From Hirudinaria manillensis (taxonomy: Eukaryota; Annelida; Clitellata; Hirudinida; Hirudinidae): a stretch of 64,000 nt of DNA. The notes under the pieces are model-generated. The model saw nothing but the letters and a program-made list of their open reading frames with translations, was not told where the DNA came from and made no database searches. How positions within the stretch are numbered: the stretch's first letter is position 1; the number at the start of each line of letters is the position of its first letter. Below, one piece after another: positions 58,701 through 64,000 of this stretch. The position numbers were made by a program, and so were the translations under genes. The stretch covers positions 12,070,001 through 12,134,000 of the forward strand of contig CM067527.1 of NCBI GenBank assembly GCA_034509925.1, written 5' to 3'.

Positions 58701-58933
58701 AAATCATTTTTGTTGAAAATTCAACAAAAAAAATGTTTTGAAGCAATATTTTTCAATATTAATCTTCTGAAAAGAGTCCTTCCTTTGCATCGGTCAGCAA
58801 GTCCTTCAAACTTCTGATATGTTTTGTATTCTCTGAACACATACAATTACTGAAGATTGTTTTGTTTATGTAGGAAAATGTCTTCTTCAGGGGCACTGCT
58901 GATTCAGGCAAACTTCCTGACACCAAGATTTGA
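27276..58933 (+). CDS. USH2A: Usherin, complete gene model of about 72 exons
   Basis: Usherin is a giant type I membrane/basement-membrane protein; in vertebrates it forms ankle links of hair cells and the periciliary complex of photoreceptors. My exon model joins in frame to 5,547 residues (human 5,202) with the canonical domain order: signal peptide, laminin G-like, laminin N-terminal, LE repeats, four FN3, two laminin G, many FN3, a Cys-rich block, more FN3, a transmembrane helix, and a short tail ending in a PDZ-binding motif. Domain blocks are listed separately with exon coordinates. Introns are short and almost always phase 1 between FN3 domains. All junctions are GT-AG except one GC-AG. 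The gene looks intact, with no frameshift or stop inside the exons. Confidence 0.95.
28752..28963. repeat. (CAT/CGT)n microsatellite in an usherin intron
   Basis: A tract of CATCGT and CAT units between the exons ending at 28569 and starting at 29274. A separate (TTA)n/(TTG)n run follows at 29094-29198 in the same intron. Confidence 0.92.
30173..31029 (+). other. USH2A: Usherin exons 6-8: laminin N-terminal domain
   Basis: Exons are 30173-30434, 30545-30735 and 30823-31029. They encode a laminin N-terminal (domain VI-like) module: CLCPGQYPWERDLDCFEND, then EGITMEIDLGDQFEIFFVKITFYSPLPDW, KAWQYYARDC, and finally RVRVTMSGHLPGLSL with YFGINEIEVMGRC. The same order is found in human usherin just before its LE repeats. 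Confidence 0.9.
31147..35400 (+). other. USH2A: Usherin exons 9-16: laminin EGF-like (LE) repeats
   Basis: Exons are 31147-31237, 31316-31618, 31736-31937, 32006-32211, 33816-33960, 34216-34530, 34753-34939 and 35237-35400. They encode a run of about ten LE repeats with C-x-C and CxxC spacing: CDCHGHASSCN, CQRCKPMYNDKPF, CKPCNCSVVG, TGGQCPCKENVEGRQCDRCKAGF, CRPCNCNAQRSLG, TGQCRCRENF, CRPCNCDARG and DPVTGQCQCKGG. Poly-Ser/Thr/Ala residues interrupt one repeat (near 34360-34400). Confidence 0.93.
32560..33300 (+). pseudogene. Degenerate Tigger/pogo-like DDE transposase in an usherin intron
   Basis: The longest usherin intron (32212-33815) contains scattered transposase fragments in shifting frames. 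WLSLEKKIEVIKIFDR (about 32625-32673) resembles the CENP-B/Jerky-type helix-turn-helix start. KIFKCDESARFYIKVL (32792-32840) resembles the catalytic block of Tigger DDE domains around NADETGLFY. ITVLLTASMIGEKLEPL (32887-32940) and SRCFKNFS follow, as in Tigger. Stops and frameshifts throughout rule out function. I did not find clear terminal inverted repeats. Confidence 0.65.
35576..38072 (+). other. USH2A: Usherin exons 17-23: first fibronectin type III cluster
   Basis: Exons are 35576-35725, 35925-36219, 36364-36584, 36662-36916, 37113-37264, 37449-37590 and 37833-38072. They give four FN3 domains with the usual W(S/E)PP..PNG strand B-C motif and the LTPYTKYTYVLVA-type F strand, for example ILLSWEPPSEPNG, LLVTWSPPNQPNG, LGVSWSNKNSRLNG and FLISWEPPKVMNG. 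The last leads into GYYKLPADTIPQDAYYTGFKFAF, as in the human protein just before its LamG pair. Confidence 0.92.
38201..40460 (+). other. USH2A: Usherin exons 24-30: laminin G domain pair
   Basis: Exons are 38201-38332, 38562-38678, 38934-39040, 39127-39310, 39425-39686, 39912-40084 and 40245-40460. The first LamG carries FAFRSTATDGLILLATTP, LYVGGLPTDF and NFYGCLANLS. The second begins at GTGH-LTVRIDS, with KTGVILFAYGAVG, YLHIGGIYR and DYHFSGCIDPTLR. Cys placement at the ends of both domains matches usherin. The splice between 40084 and 40245 is phase 1 and the least certain in this block. Confidence 0.88.
38700..38905. repeat. ~64-bp AT-rich tandem repeat in an usherin intron
   Basis: Units containing TAATAATTTTAATAAACATTAATATATATTTTATATTATTAA, described here as TTTTAATAAACATTAATATA plus TTTTATATTATTAATATATA, occur about three times between the exons ending at 38678 and starting at 38934. 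Confidence 0.8.
40657..47782 (+). other. USH2A: Usherin exons 31-50: central fibronectin type III array
   Basis: Exons: 40657-40737, 40902-41150, 41484-41594, 41754-41926, 42075-42204, 42280-42470, 42782-42929, 43102-43518, 43702-43881, 44102-44255, 44409-44551, 44717-44853, 45003-45138, 45339-45680, 45918-46139, 46243-46434, 46510-46609, 46745-46890, 46964-47221 and 47368-47782. Each FN3 has a W..P...NG motif and a repeated C-T-x-x-G-C hairpin (ACTRGGCTD, ACTDAGCTRS, VCTAVGCSQS, ACTIAGCTET) typical of usherin. A block with IEETDDKDYVADNAGHDHD replaces part of one FN3 linker. The exon ending at 46434 could end slightly later. Confidence 0.9.
42594..42705. repeat. ~33-bp AT-rich tandem repeat in an usherin intron
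   Basis: Units of ATAATAGTATAATATAATAT type repeat three to four times before the acceptor at 42781. No other content is visible in this intron. Confidence 0.8.
47900..50024 (+). other. USH2A: Usherin exons 51-56: unique Cys-rich region
   Basis: Exons are 47900-47987, 48178-48326, 48612-48742, 49231-49475, 49565-49733 and 49809-50024. They encode repeated CC-containing units: YICCDGELH, YECCGSSYVPG, DVCCGGEFH, FQCCDGW, QICCKDPNED, DVCCGSSPYHLG, QLCCNG, RQCCGGKIV, LACCRGYRD, FDCCGQDYVS, SICCTDES and QKCCGLN. They end with VCGVCEFDWFNKRCY. The human protein has the same block between FN3 arrays, at the same place in the domain order, starting from EKCKYITC here. Confidence 0.92.
48706..49200. 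repeat. ~160-bp tandem repeat that copied an exon end and its donor
   Basis: The last ~37 bases of the exon ending at 48742 and about 125 bp of following intron recur at about 48873 and 49033. The copies carry CCTACCATTTCGAGGGTCGCAG and TTGTGCTGTAACGGTTGG, against CCTATCATCTCGGAGGATCG and the GCTGCAACGGTTAA donor of the real exon. A CAGACGGTCTTAAT motif and a TTCATATTGACGAGTTGAAT motif mark each unit. The array sits between the exons at 48612-48742 and 49231-49475. Confidence 0.9.
51728..53600 (+). other. USH2A: Giant 1.87-kb usherin exon
   Basis: A single uninterrupted exon encodes about 624 residues, six to seven FN3 domains, from GLIKPLLLIVGP to VQPFNSYR. It is bounded by TTATTAG at 51721-51727 and GTGAG at 53601. 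Base composition is richer in G+C than the flanking small exons. It is the only exon in the gene above 800 nt. Confidence 0.93.
56833..57075. repeat. 32-bp AT-rich minisatellite
   Basis: About seven head-to-tail units of AGTACTATTACTAATAATAA plus TACCAATATAAT fill most of the intron between the usherin exons ending at 56825 and starting at 57149. The first and last units differ slightly in the (AAT)n length. Confidence 0.93.
57714..58933 (+). other. USH2A: Usherin exons 70-72: membrane span and cytoplasmic tail
   Basis: Exons are 57714-57731 (18 nt, encoding ETNSTG), 57967-58652 and 58874-58933. The 686-nt exon begins with an Asp/Gly-rich stretch. It then encodes EKWFIISIAVPSIGIVFLFF and LFVFCYCKCRRKG, a single transmembrane helix with a basic stop-transfer. 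A Ser/Glu-rich cytoplasmic tail follows. The last exon is in frame, reads GTADSGKLPDTKI and ends in TGA at 58931. DTKI fits a class I PDZ-binding motif and occupies the same place as human DTHL. Confidence 0.85.
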
Positions 58934-59617
58934 TTAATTTTTCTGTTCTCATATCTGACTATAAATTTCTAAATTAATCGATTTATTGAAGTATTTCTGA
59001 AATTATATATTATATTCATATTTATTTATTTATTTAATCTGAAATTTTCAAGATTTAAGCAAATATTTGGCTTAAATACATTTAAACTAGACGTATTACT
59101 TATTATTTAATACTTTCACTATTATTTATCAATTATAATATATATTAATATGTAATATATTTATTATTTCTAATATTTCAAGTCATAAACTCTGACTTAC
59201 AAGAAGGTGCATGCAATTATATTTATAAATTGTCGTATCAGGTCTGTCTCGATTGTTGATTCTTGAAAATGTTGCTTAAGTCGGAATTGAAGCCTCATGT
59301 TTTCTATTTAATGTTTTATTTTGTTTTTTTTCAAATCTTATTTAATGTTTTGTTTTATTTTAAAATATTATTTAATGTTTTTGTTTTCAAATCCTATTTA
59401 ATGTTTTCTTTTCATATTTTATGTTCAACGGCTCCATCGACATCTTTGGTCTCCCGGTCTTTTTTGAACATTGCAAGTTCCCAAAGCAGAACGATTCAGC
59501 ATGTGAATGTTTACGTTTCATGAGTCATTTTGTAAGACTATCTTCGTGTCTTCCACGACAATTTCATATTTCACGTATGCCTCTTGTTTGAATTTCATGT
59601 AAACCTTTGGTGTCAAA
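58934..59617. other. Spacer downstream of USH2A
   Basis: AT-rich sequence that must hold the usherin 3' UTR. Short repeats of TTTAATGTTTT(G/C) type occur at 59309-59420. No clear polyadenylation signal near the stop and no coding signal are seen. Confidence 0.45.
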
Positions 59618-60316
59618 TAGGGATGGTGTACTTGAGTACTTGTGCTTAAGTACTTGTGCTTAAGTACTTGTGCTTGAGTACTTGTACTTGAGTACCTATA
59701 ATTAAGTACTGTTAATGGAGTAAGACTTTAGTAATTCTAATAATAAATTCTACATAATAAATAAAACATGGCAAATGAAATAGGATTCAAGGATCAGTCT
59801 TAATGGTGCACATGACTCAGCTAACAGAATATGAGTAAATACAATTTGAACGACATTTTGAAAAACATGAAAAGTTTAATGGATTGAAATTGTTCTTGGA
59901 TCTTCTGTGGCCATAGCACTGAATATAGAAACATTTGAAGGTAAAGCTAAAATAGACAGGTAGCGAAGTATCTGCATAAGTACTTTTTTTTCTTCTGTAC
60001 CTGTGCTTGATCCTTCGAAACCTGATCCCGTATATATTTATAAATAATATAACTATATAATTAAAAAATGGAAAATTAAATATTTATTTAACGAAATGAC
60101 CCAACATTCGTAGAGGTATCAAAACGATACTTATACCAACCTGGCGAATGAAATATAATCGTGAAGGCGCATGATATTACTTAAAATTGACTATTTGTCA
60201 AGTTTAAAAGGTGTTTATGTTAATTTAAATAACTTAAAAATCTATTTATTAACAAAGACAAATCATAATATAAATATTTAGCAATTTAAGATGACATTAA
60301 ACCCTGATACATCGAG

Positions 60317-60357
60317 ACACCTTTAACAAAGACAGCTTCTAGCATGTATTATATAAA
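60317..60357 (+). promoter_or_regulatory. PSE-like and TATA elements of tRNA-Sec copy 1
   Basis: ACACCTTTAACAAAGACAGC begins 63 bp before the tRNA and matches the ACACCTCTGAYAGGAAACAG block of the other two copies. A TATATAAAT box lies about 28 bp before the tRNA start. This layout is the gene-external type 3 RNA polymerase III promoter known for animal tRNA-Sec. Confidence 0.75.
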
Positions 60358-60379
60358 TAACGCTCGCACCAGCCCTTCT

Positions 60380-60466
60380 GCCCGAACGAGCCTCGGTGGT
60401 CCGGGGTGCAGGCTTCAAACCTGTAGCCGATTTGCGTCGGAGTGGTTCAATTCCACCCTTCGGGCG
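60380..60466 (+). tRNA. tRNA-Sec (anticodon TCA), copy 1
   Basis: An 87-nt gene matching metazoan selenocysteine tRNA. It has the acceptor arm GCCCGAA pairing with TTCGGGC plus a G discriminator, and the anticodon loop CTTCAAA with TCA. It also has a long variable arm (GCCGATTTGCGTCGG) and a T arm with GGTTCAATTCC. tRNA-Sec inserts selenocysteine at recoded UGA codons, so this organism makes selenoproteins. The copy lies inside the putative hAT-like element, and its 3' flank lacks a good T-run terminator nearby. Confidence 0.93.
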
Positions 60467-61349
60467 TTGGGTGTCCCTTTGGGGGTACTTCGGGGGTAGG
60501 GGTGAAGTACCTGGTGTTTGTACTCGCGGCAGGGGTGCCGACCTTTGGTACTTGTGCTCGTGCCTTGGGTACTGTGATCGTACGTGTACTTCAGGTACCT
60601 CTGCTTGCACTCGGTACTTGAGTACTTGTACTCGTGTCTCCGGTACTTGTTCCCGAGTCGTTGGGAGGCAGGTCTGTGGTTTGATAGGGAGGCAGAGGGC
60701 TCGCCCTCCACGTGGTGCTTCCAAGCAAAGCGGCCGGAAGAGCTTCGGCGCCACGCCAACTTTGATGGTGGCTTCCGTTTTAGGCTTATTTTATCTTGTT
60801 AAAATTAAGTGATCAAACGTAAAGTTACTTGACGATTGTTTTTATTACATTGGAACAATTCTGACTGCAAAGCTGCGAGCAGAAAAGTACTGAAAAATAG
60901 ATGGTACTTGACAAAGTACTTGAAAATCCAAGTACTTGTGCTTGGACTTGAATCTTGAGTACTTGTGTACTTTGTCCTCCAGTATTTGTTTCCATCTCTA
61001 CCCATAGGAGTGCTGAAGCAGATGGCTAGCCGTGGGTCGTTACGAAGGAGAGAGAAGGATTTATGGAAATTACGATGATTTTAAATTGATATTGAATGAC
61101 TGTACTAAAATTAATTTATTTTTTAATTTGTTTATTTTCAAGAACCCTTAAAGAAATGATTTGAAATTACTAACAACGTAACTAACCCTTCGCATGTCTT
61201 TCAAAGCTTCCATTCGAATGAAGTAAAAATTATTACAATGTTTTGTTAAACGTTATTATTGGTGAGAATTAAACACAAATCTATCTTAAAGTTGATGATT
61301 CAATGAATAATATCATCAATAGGATTTAATTTGTGTAAACATTATTGAA

Positions 61350-61389
61350 ACACCTCTGATAGGAAACAGCGAAACTGGAGATTATAAAA
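61350..61389 (+). promoter_or_regulatory. PSE-like and TATA elements of tRNA-Sec copy 2
   Basis: ACACCTCTGATAGGAAACAGC starts at position -63 and TATAAAA at -30 relative to the tRNA start at 61413. Position and sequence are the same as upstream of copy 3. Confidence 0.82.
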
Positions 61390-61412
61390 GGACACAGTGA
61401 CGGGCATTCAAT

Positions 61413-61499
61413 GCCCGAACGAGCCTCGGTGGTCCGGGGTGCAGGCTTCAAACCTGTAGCCGATTTGCGTCGGAGTGGTTCAATTCCACCCTTCGGGCG
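61413..61499 (+). tRNA. tRNA-Sec (anticodon TCA), copy 2
   Basis: The sequence is identical over all 87 nt to copies 1 and 3, so every stem of the long-variable-arm tRNA-Sec fold is conserved. A T-run (CCCTTTTTC) about 20 bp downstream is a plausible RNA polymerase III terminator. It has the best complete promoter-gene-terminator layout of the three. Confidence 0.95.
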
Positions 61500-61517
61500 G
61501 TGATTCTGTCGCGGGAC

Positions 61518-61524
61518 CCTTTTT
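61518..61524 (+). terminator. T-run terminator of tRNA-Sec copy 2
   Basis: A TTTTT run after GGGACCC, within 25 bp of the 3' end of tRNA-Sec copy 2, as expected for RNA polymerase III termination. Confidence 0.6.
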
Positions 61525-62046
61525 CTGTTATACTAACATAACAATGCTTGAATAAATTACTTTACTATAAAGGATCAGGTGATAAATTGATATACCTTTC
61601 CCTATTGCTGCACTCCAAAAATTTTGATGATCCAATTGGAATCCAAGAATTCCAGATCCTTGTTGTACTGCCTTGCGTTTTGACATGGTTTTGTTTGTCT
61701 CCAAATAGTTTTATGATAATTATTTTTATCGGCTAATATAATGCATAAAATTTCTCTAAGCGCCTGAAATTACTGGCAATATGGAAAATTATTTGCTAAA
61801 AACGAATGTTTCTTTTTACAAACACAATTAAAAAAAGATAACTGAAGAAAAATTTGCATTTCGTGATCATTCGTGAAGAAACTGATTCAAAGCCAACGTC
61901 TGATACCGATTTGTAAAAATGCATCGAACACCTATTCAATACCACAATAATTCACTATAAATTAGCGTTGACATATCTGATTATTAATAATTGTTTAAAT
62001 TCCTTCAGAAATATAATTTAACCAGCTGTTTCCAATTTAAGTAGAA
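61525..62046. other. Spacer between tRNA-Sec copies 2 and 3
   Basis: AT-rich sequence with no homology that I can see to the other tRNA-Sec flanks. The duplicated flank shared by copies 2 and 3 begins only about 67 bp upstream of each tRNA. No genes or repeats were recognised. Confidence 0.45.
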
Positions 62047-62086
62047 ACACCTCTGACAGGAAACAGAAAATCTGGAGATTATAAAA
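62047..62086 (+). promoter_or_regulatory. PSE-like and TATA elements of tRNA-Sec copy 3
   Basis: ACACCTCTGACAGGAAACAG at -63 and TATAAAA at -30 before the tRNA at 62110. Only a handful of substitutions separate this ~65-bp flank from that of copy 2. Confidence 0.82.
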
Positions 62087-62109
62087 GGACACAGTGACGG
62101 GCATTCAAT

Positions 62110-62196
62110 GCCCGAACGAGCCTCGGTGGTCCGGGGTGCAGGCTTCAAACCTGTAGCCGATTTGCGTCGGAGTGGTTCAATTCCACCCTTCGGGCG
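62110..62196 (+). tRNA. tRNA-Sec (anticodon TCA), copy 3
   Basis: Third identical 87-nt selenocysteine tRNA gene. The 3' flank reads GTGGTATGGG and contains only a TTTT at about 62232, a weaker terminator than that of copy 2. Divergence resumes immediately after the discriminator base, so the duplication breakpoints lie at the end of the gene. Confidence 0.94.
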
Positions 62197-62788
62197 GTGG
62201 TATGGGATTGAAGAGGGTTCCGTACCTAGGGATTTTGCCCGAATTTGCTCAACCTTCTCGGCGTTGGACGTCTCGACATGTGAGTCCCTGGTTACTTAGT
62301 TTTTATGATTTAGGTTAAGCAAGTTTCGGTTGTTTGGGGCGATTAATATTTTTCTATGTATCAGTTTGGACAATCATGCTTTAATGAACGATTTAATAAC
62401 TTCAAATTTTGGGGATTTTAATCATATTGGCGTATAAAATGTAGTGAAGTTTATAAACTGAAAATAATTATATAAATGTTTTCTAGAGTCTTGAGATTGC
62501 AGCAGTTTATAAATTGTTACTTTTTGATTGATTTGGTGGTTTCCAACTTGACCCAGGAATTAAGTAAATAATATAAATTAATATTAAGATATGGGTCTTA
62601 ATTATATAATTTATTGGAATAACCTAAATATAAAATATTTTATTAAAATAACTAAAATCTAAAGTACGTCTTTAGGAATTGAGATTACGCTCACATTTAG
62701 TTCGTTTTTAGTATTGACGCACTCGACGTAAACATTGTAGGTGCCTACAAAAATACTAAAAATTAGGTCTTAAAACTAAACATTGAAG
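62197..62788. other. Spacer between tRNA-Sec copy 3 and CHURC1
   Basis: AT-rich spacer containing the Churchill promoter and 5' UTR. No conserved element or repeat was recognised. Confidence 0.45.
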
Positions 62789-63522
62789 ATGTGCATTGAT
62801 TGCGTTAAAGAAGAATATCCTGAAAGGGTGTGTTTTTGACTTCTTCTGTGGCTTATTTAAAATTTGTTGATAATATTTAATCCAGGAAGTTATTTATGGT
62901 AAATATGTTTGATGAAACAATAAATATATAGCATGATATTAAGTAGAAAAGATAAAACTATGTTGTTAAAGGTAAAGATACTAATGCAAACAATGATTGA
63001 TAACACAAACAGTTGTTTTTGAACAATGTCATTTGGCAACATTTTTCACTTATTGTTTAATGTTTTGCAATTCAAGGATAGCATTTGCCTGGATGGAGGA
63101 GCCTATCTTATGAACTTTGTCTGTTGTTCTCAGTGCCAGAAGCAGGATGCTTTGGAAGTGGTGAACAAGAAGTTTGAAGATGACAGCAATGAAGAAGTCA
63201 CGACATACGACCGTGAGACTCTACCACTTTTATTTGTCGTGATATTTTAAATTGTCTTTGTTGCATGCATCCATCCATCCATTCATCCACCCACCCACCA
63301 TCCATCCATCCAATGAACCTTATGCTCACCTACAACCATCTTTAATTTCATGCAGATGTATGCGGCGAGTGTCAACACATCGTTGCCAGCCACGTTCACA
63401 GGTTCAAGGTCGACTCGAACTACCAGGAATACGAAATGAGTTGCCTCCTCTGCGGAGTCGGGGAGGATTCGAGGTCCGTCATGCCCTACGATCCCAGGAA
63501 GCTCAACCTGGCACTCTGTTAA
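62789..63522 (+). CDS. CHURC1: Churchill zinc-binding protein
   Basis: Churchill is a small zinc-binding transcriptional regulator first described in vertebrate neural induction, where it acts downstream of FGF. Three exons, 62789-62827, 63077-63212 and 63356-63522, join to 113 residues against 112 in human. The protein reads MCIDCVKEEYPER, then CLDGGAYLMNFVCCSQCQKQD, VTTYDHVCGECQHIVASHVHRF and YEMSCLLCGVGEDS, ending DPRKLNLALC. The CxxC pairs (C2/C5, CSQC, CGEC, CLLC) and the histidines that bind zinc are all present. An AATAAA lies 50 bp after the stop (63572). A short ATCC repeat occupies part of intron 2. Confidence 0.95.
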
Positions 63523-64000
63523 CCCAAGCTAATGCTAATGATTGCCATCAATTGGTTACATGAATGTGAATAATAAATGAGCTCATGGAATTAATTATGA
63601 ATTAATTATGCAATAATATGCATCAAATTAGTCTATAAGACAATAAAAAAAACTTTACCTGCAGTTCTTGCATGTCTTACGTGGAGAATCCCAGGGTTCT
63701 GTTTGAATAAAACAGGGGTGGTGGTGGTAATTTGGTTTCTTGAGTGTTTGGATGGATGTGATGCTGATTGTCATGTTGATGGATGGGTGAATGAATGAAT
63801 GAGCGACTGAACGAGTGGTCAAATGGACTGAAGGAATGGAAAGAAGAATTGTTGTCGACCAGGGAGTTATTGGAGTAATAAAATATCTGACGAAACATTT
63901 CATGGCCTCTTTCTGGTGGTTCTGTGAGTGGCTACCTCTCTTGTCCATGAATGTACCAATCCATCCATCCATCCAATCCATCCATCCCATCCATCCATTT
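63523..64000. other. Churchill 3' end and possible minus-strand exons
   Basis: AATAAA at 63572-63577 probably ends CHURC1. On the minus strand, 63698-63661 is bounded by an acceptor-like TTCAAACAG and a donor-like CAG|GTAAAG, and could encode PWDSPRKTCKNCR. A second candidate, 63938-63870, follows CACTCACAG. I do not recognise the protein. (ATCC)n repeats occupy 63958-64000. Confidence 0.3.

Larger units (their letters stand above)
59618..61000. mobile_element. hAT-like TACTTG-rich element enclosing the first tRNA-Sec
   Basis: The left end TAGGGATGG (59618-59626) and right end CCATCTCTA (60992-61000, i.e. TAGAGATGG inverted) match at 8 of 9 bases and fit the YARNG start of hAT-type inverted repeats. 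Inside both ends are many AAGTACTTG and GAGTACTTG units: 59627-59710 on the left, and 60595-60650 and 60905-60985 on the right. The interior 60380-60790 is much richer in G+C than anything nearby and has no transposase. I see no convincing 8-bp target-site duplication, so this is a tentative call. Confidence 0.4.

Noticed and set aside
58693-58780. Read-through end of usherin after 58652 (VSYARISFLDLQ)
   Set aside because: A strong GTAAGT donor occurs at 58653 and the read-through lacks the conserved C-terminal PDZ-binding motif.
59263-59523. Alternative terminal usherin exon ending ...HVNVYVS
   Set aside because: It is preceded by TTTAATGTT repeats. The exon at 58874 is nearer, in phase and ends in a PDZ-binding motif like the human protein, so it is preferred.
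60396-60812. 138-residue plus-strand and 143-residue minus-strand open frames
   Set aside because: They start in or cover tRNA-Sec copy 1 and the G+C-rich TACTTG repeat; Cys/Thr/Gly repeats reflect the repeat unit rather than a protein family.

Overview
This is a eukaryotic nuclear window from an AT-rich, intron-rich invertebrate genome. Nearly every gene is split into 50-300 bp exons with GT-AG introns, introns and spacers are full of ATT, CAT/GAT and ATCC microsatellites, and the genes are animal-specific (otoferlin-type ferlin, usherin, VPS33B, Churchill). The presence of tRNA-Sec, usherin and Churchill argues against most insects. A spiralian (annelid or mollusc) seems likeliest to me, but that is an impression, not a proof.

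Layout, left to right. (1) 1-10632 (+): the 3' two thirds of an otoferlin-type ferlin, from the third C2 domain to the C-terminal membrane anchor; its 5' end lies outside the window, behind a ~190-bp tandem repeat. (2) 11925-14358 (+): two tandem PLPP6-like PAP2 phosphatases of identical two-exon structure. (3) 14758-16511 (-): mitochondrial-type peptidyl-tRNA hydrolase (PTRH1). (4) 17110-18801 (-): translation initiation factor eIF3j. (5) 19110-25063 (+): VPS33B, head-to-head with eIF3j across about 300 bp. (6) 27276-58933 (+): a complete usherin (USH2A) gene, about 72 coding exons and about 5,550 residues, from signal peptide to a C-terminal PDZ-binding motif. (7) 60380-62196 (+): three identical 87-nt selenocysteine tRNA genes, each with its own upstream PSE-like and TATA elements. 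(8) 62789-63522 (+): Churchill (CHURC1). The last 500 bp hold possible exons of an unrecognised minus-strand gene.

The genes do not form one pathway. Otoferlin and usherin are both sensory hair-cell genes in vertebrates, and VPS33B, ferlin and PLPP6 all relate to membranes or vesicles, but co-regulation is only a guess. eIF3j, PTRH1 and tRNA-Sec are translation-related housekeeping genes. Non-genic sequence includes a degenerate Tigger/pogo-like transposase in an usherin intron, a hAT-like TACTTG-rich element around the first tRNA-Sec, a probable non-LTR/SINE fragment, and tandem repeats that have copied splice junctions. Exon boundaries were placed by eye from protein-family similarity, reading phase and GT/AG sites, so individual ends may be off by a few bases.
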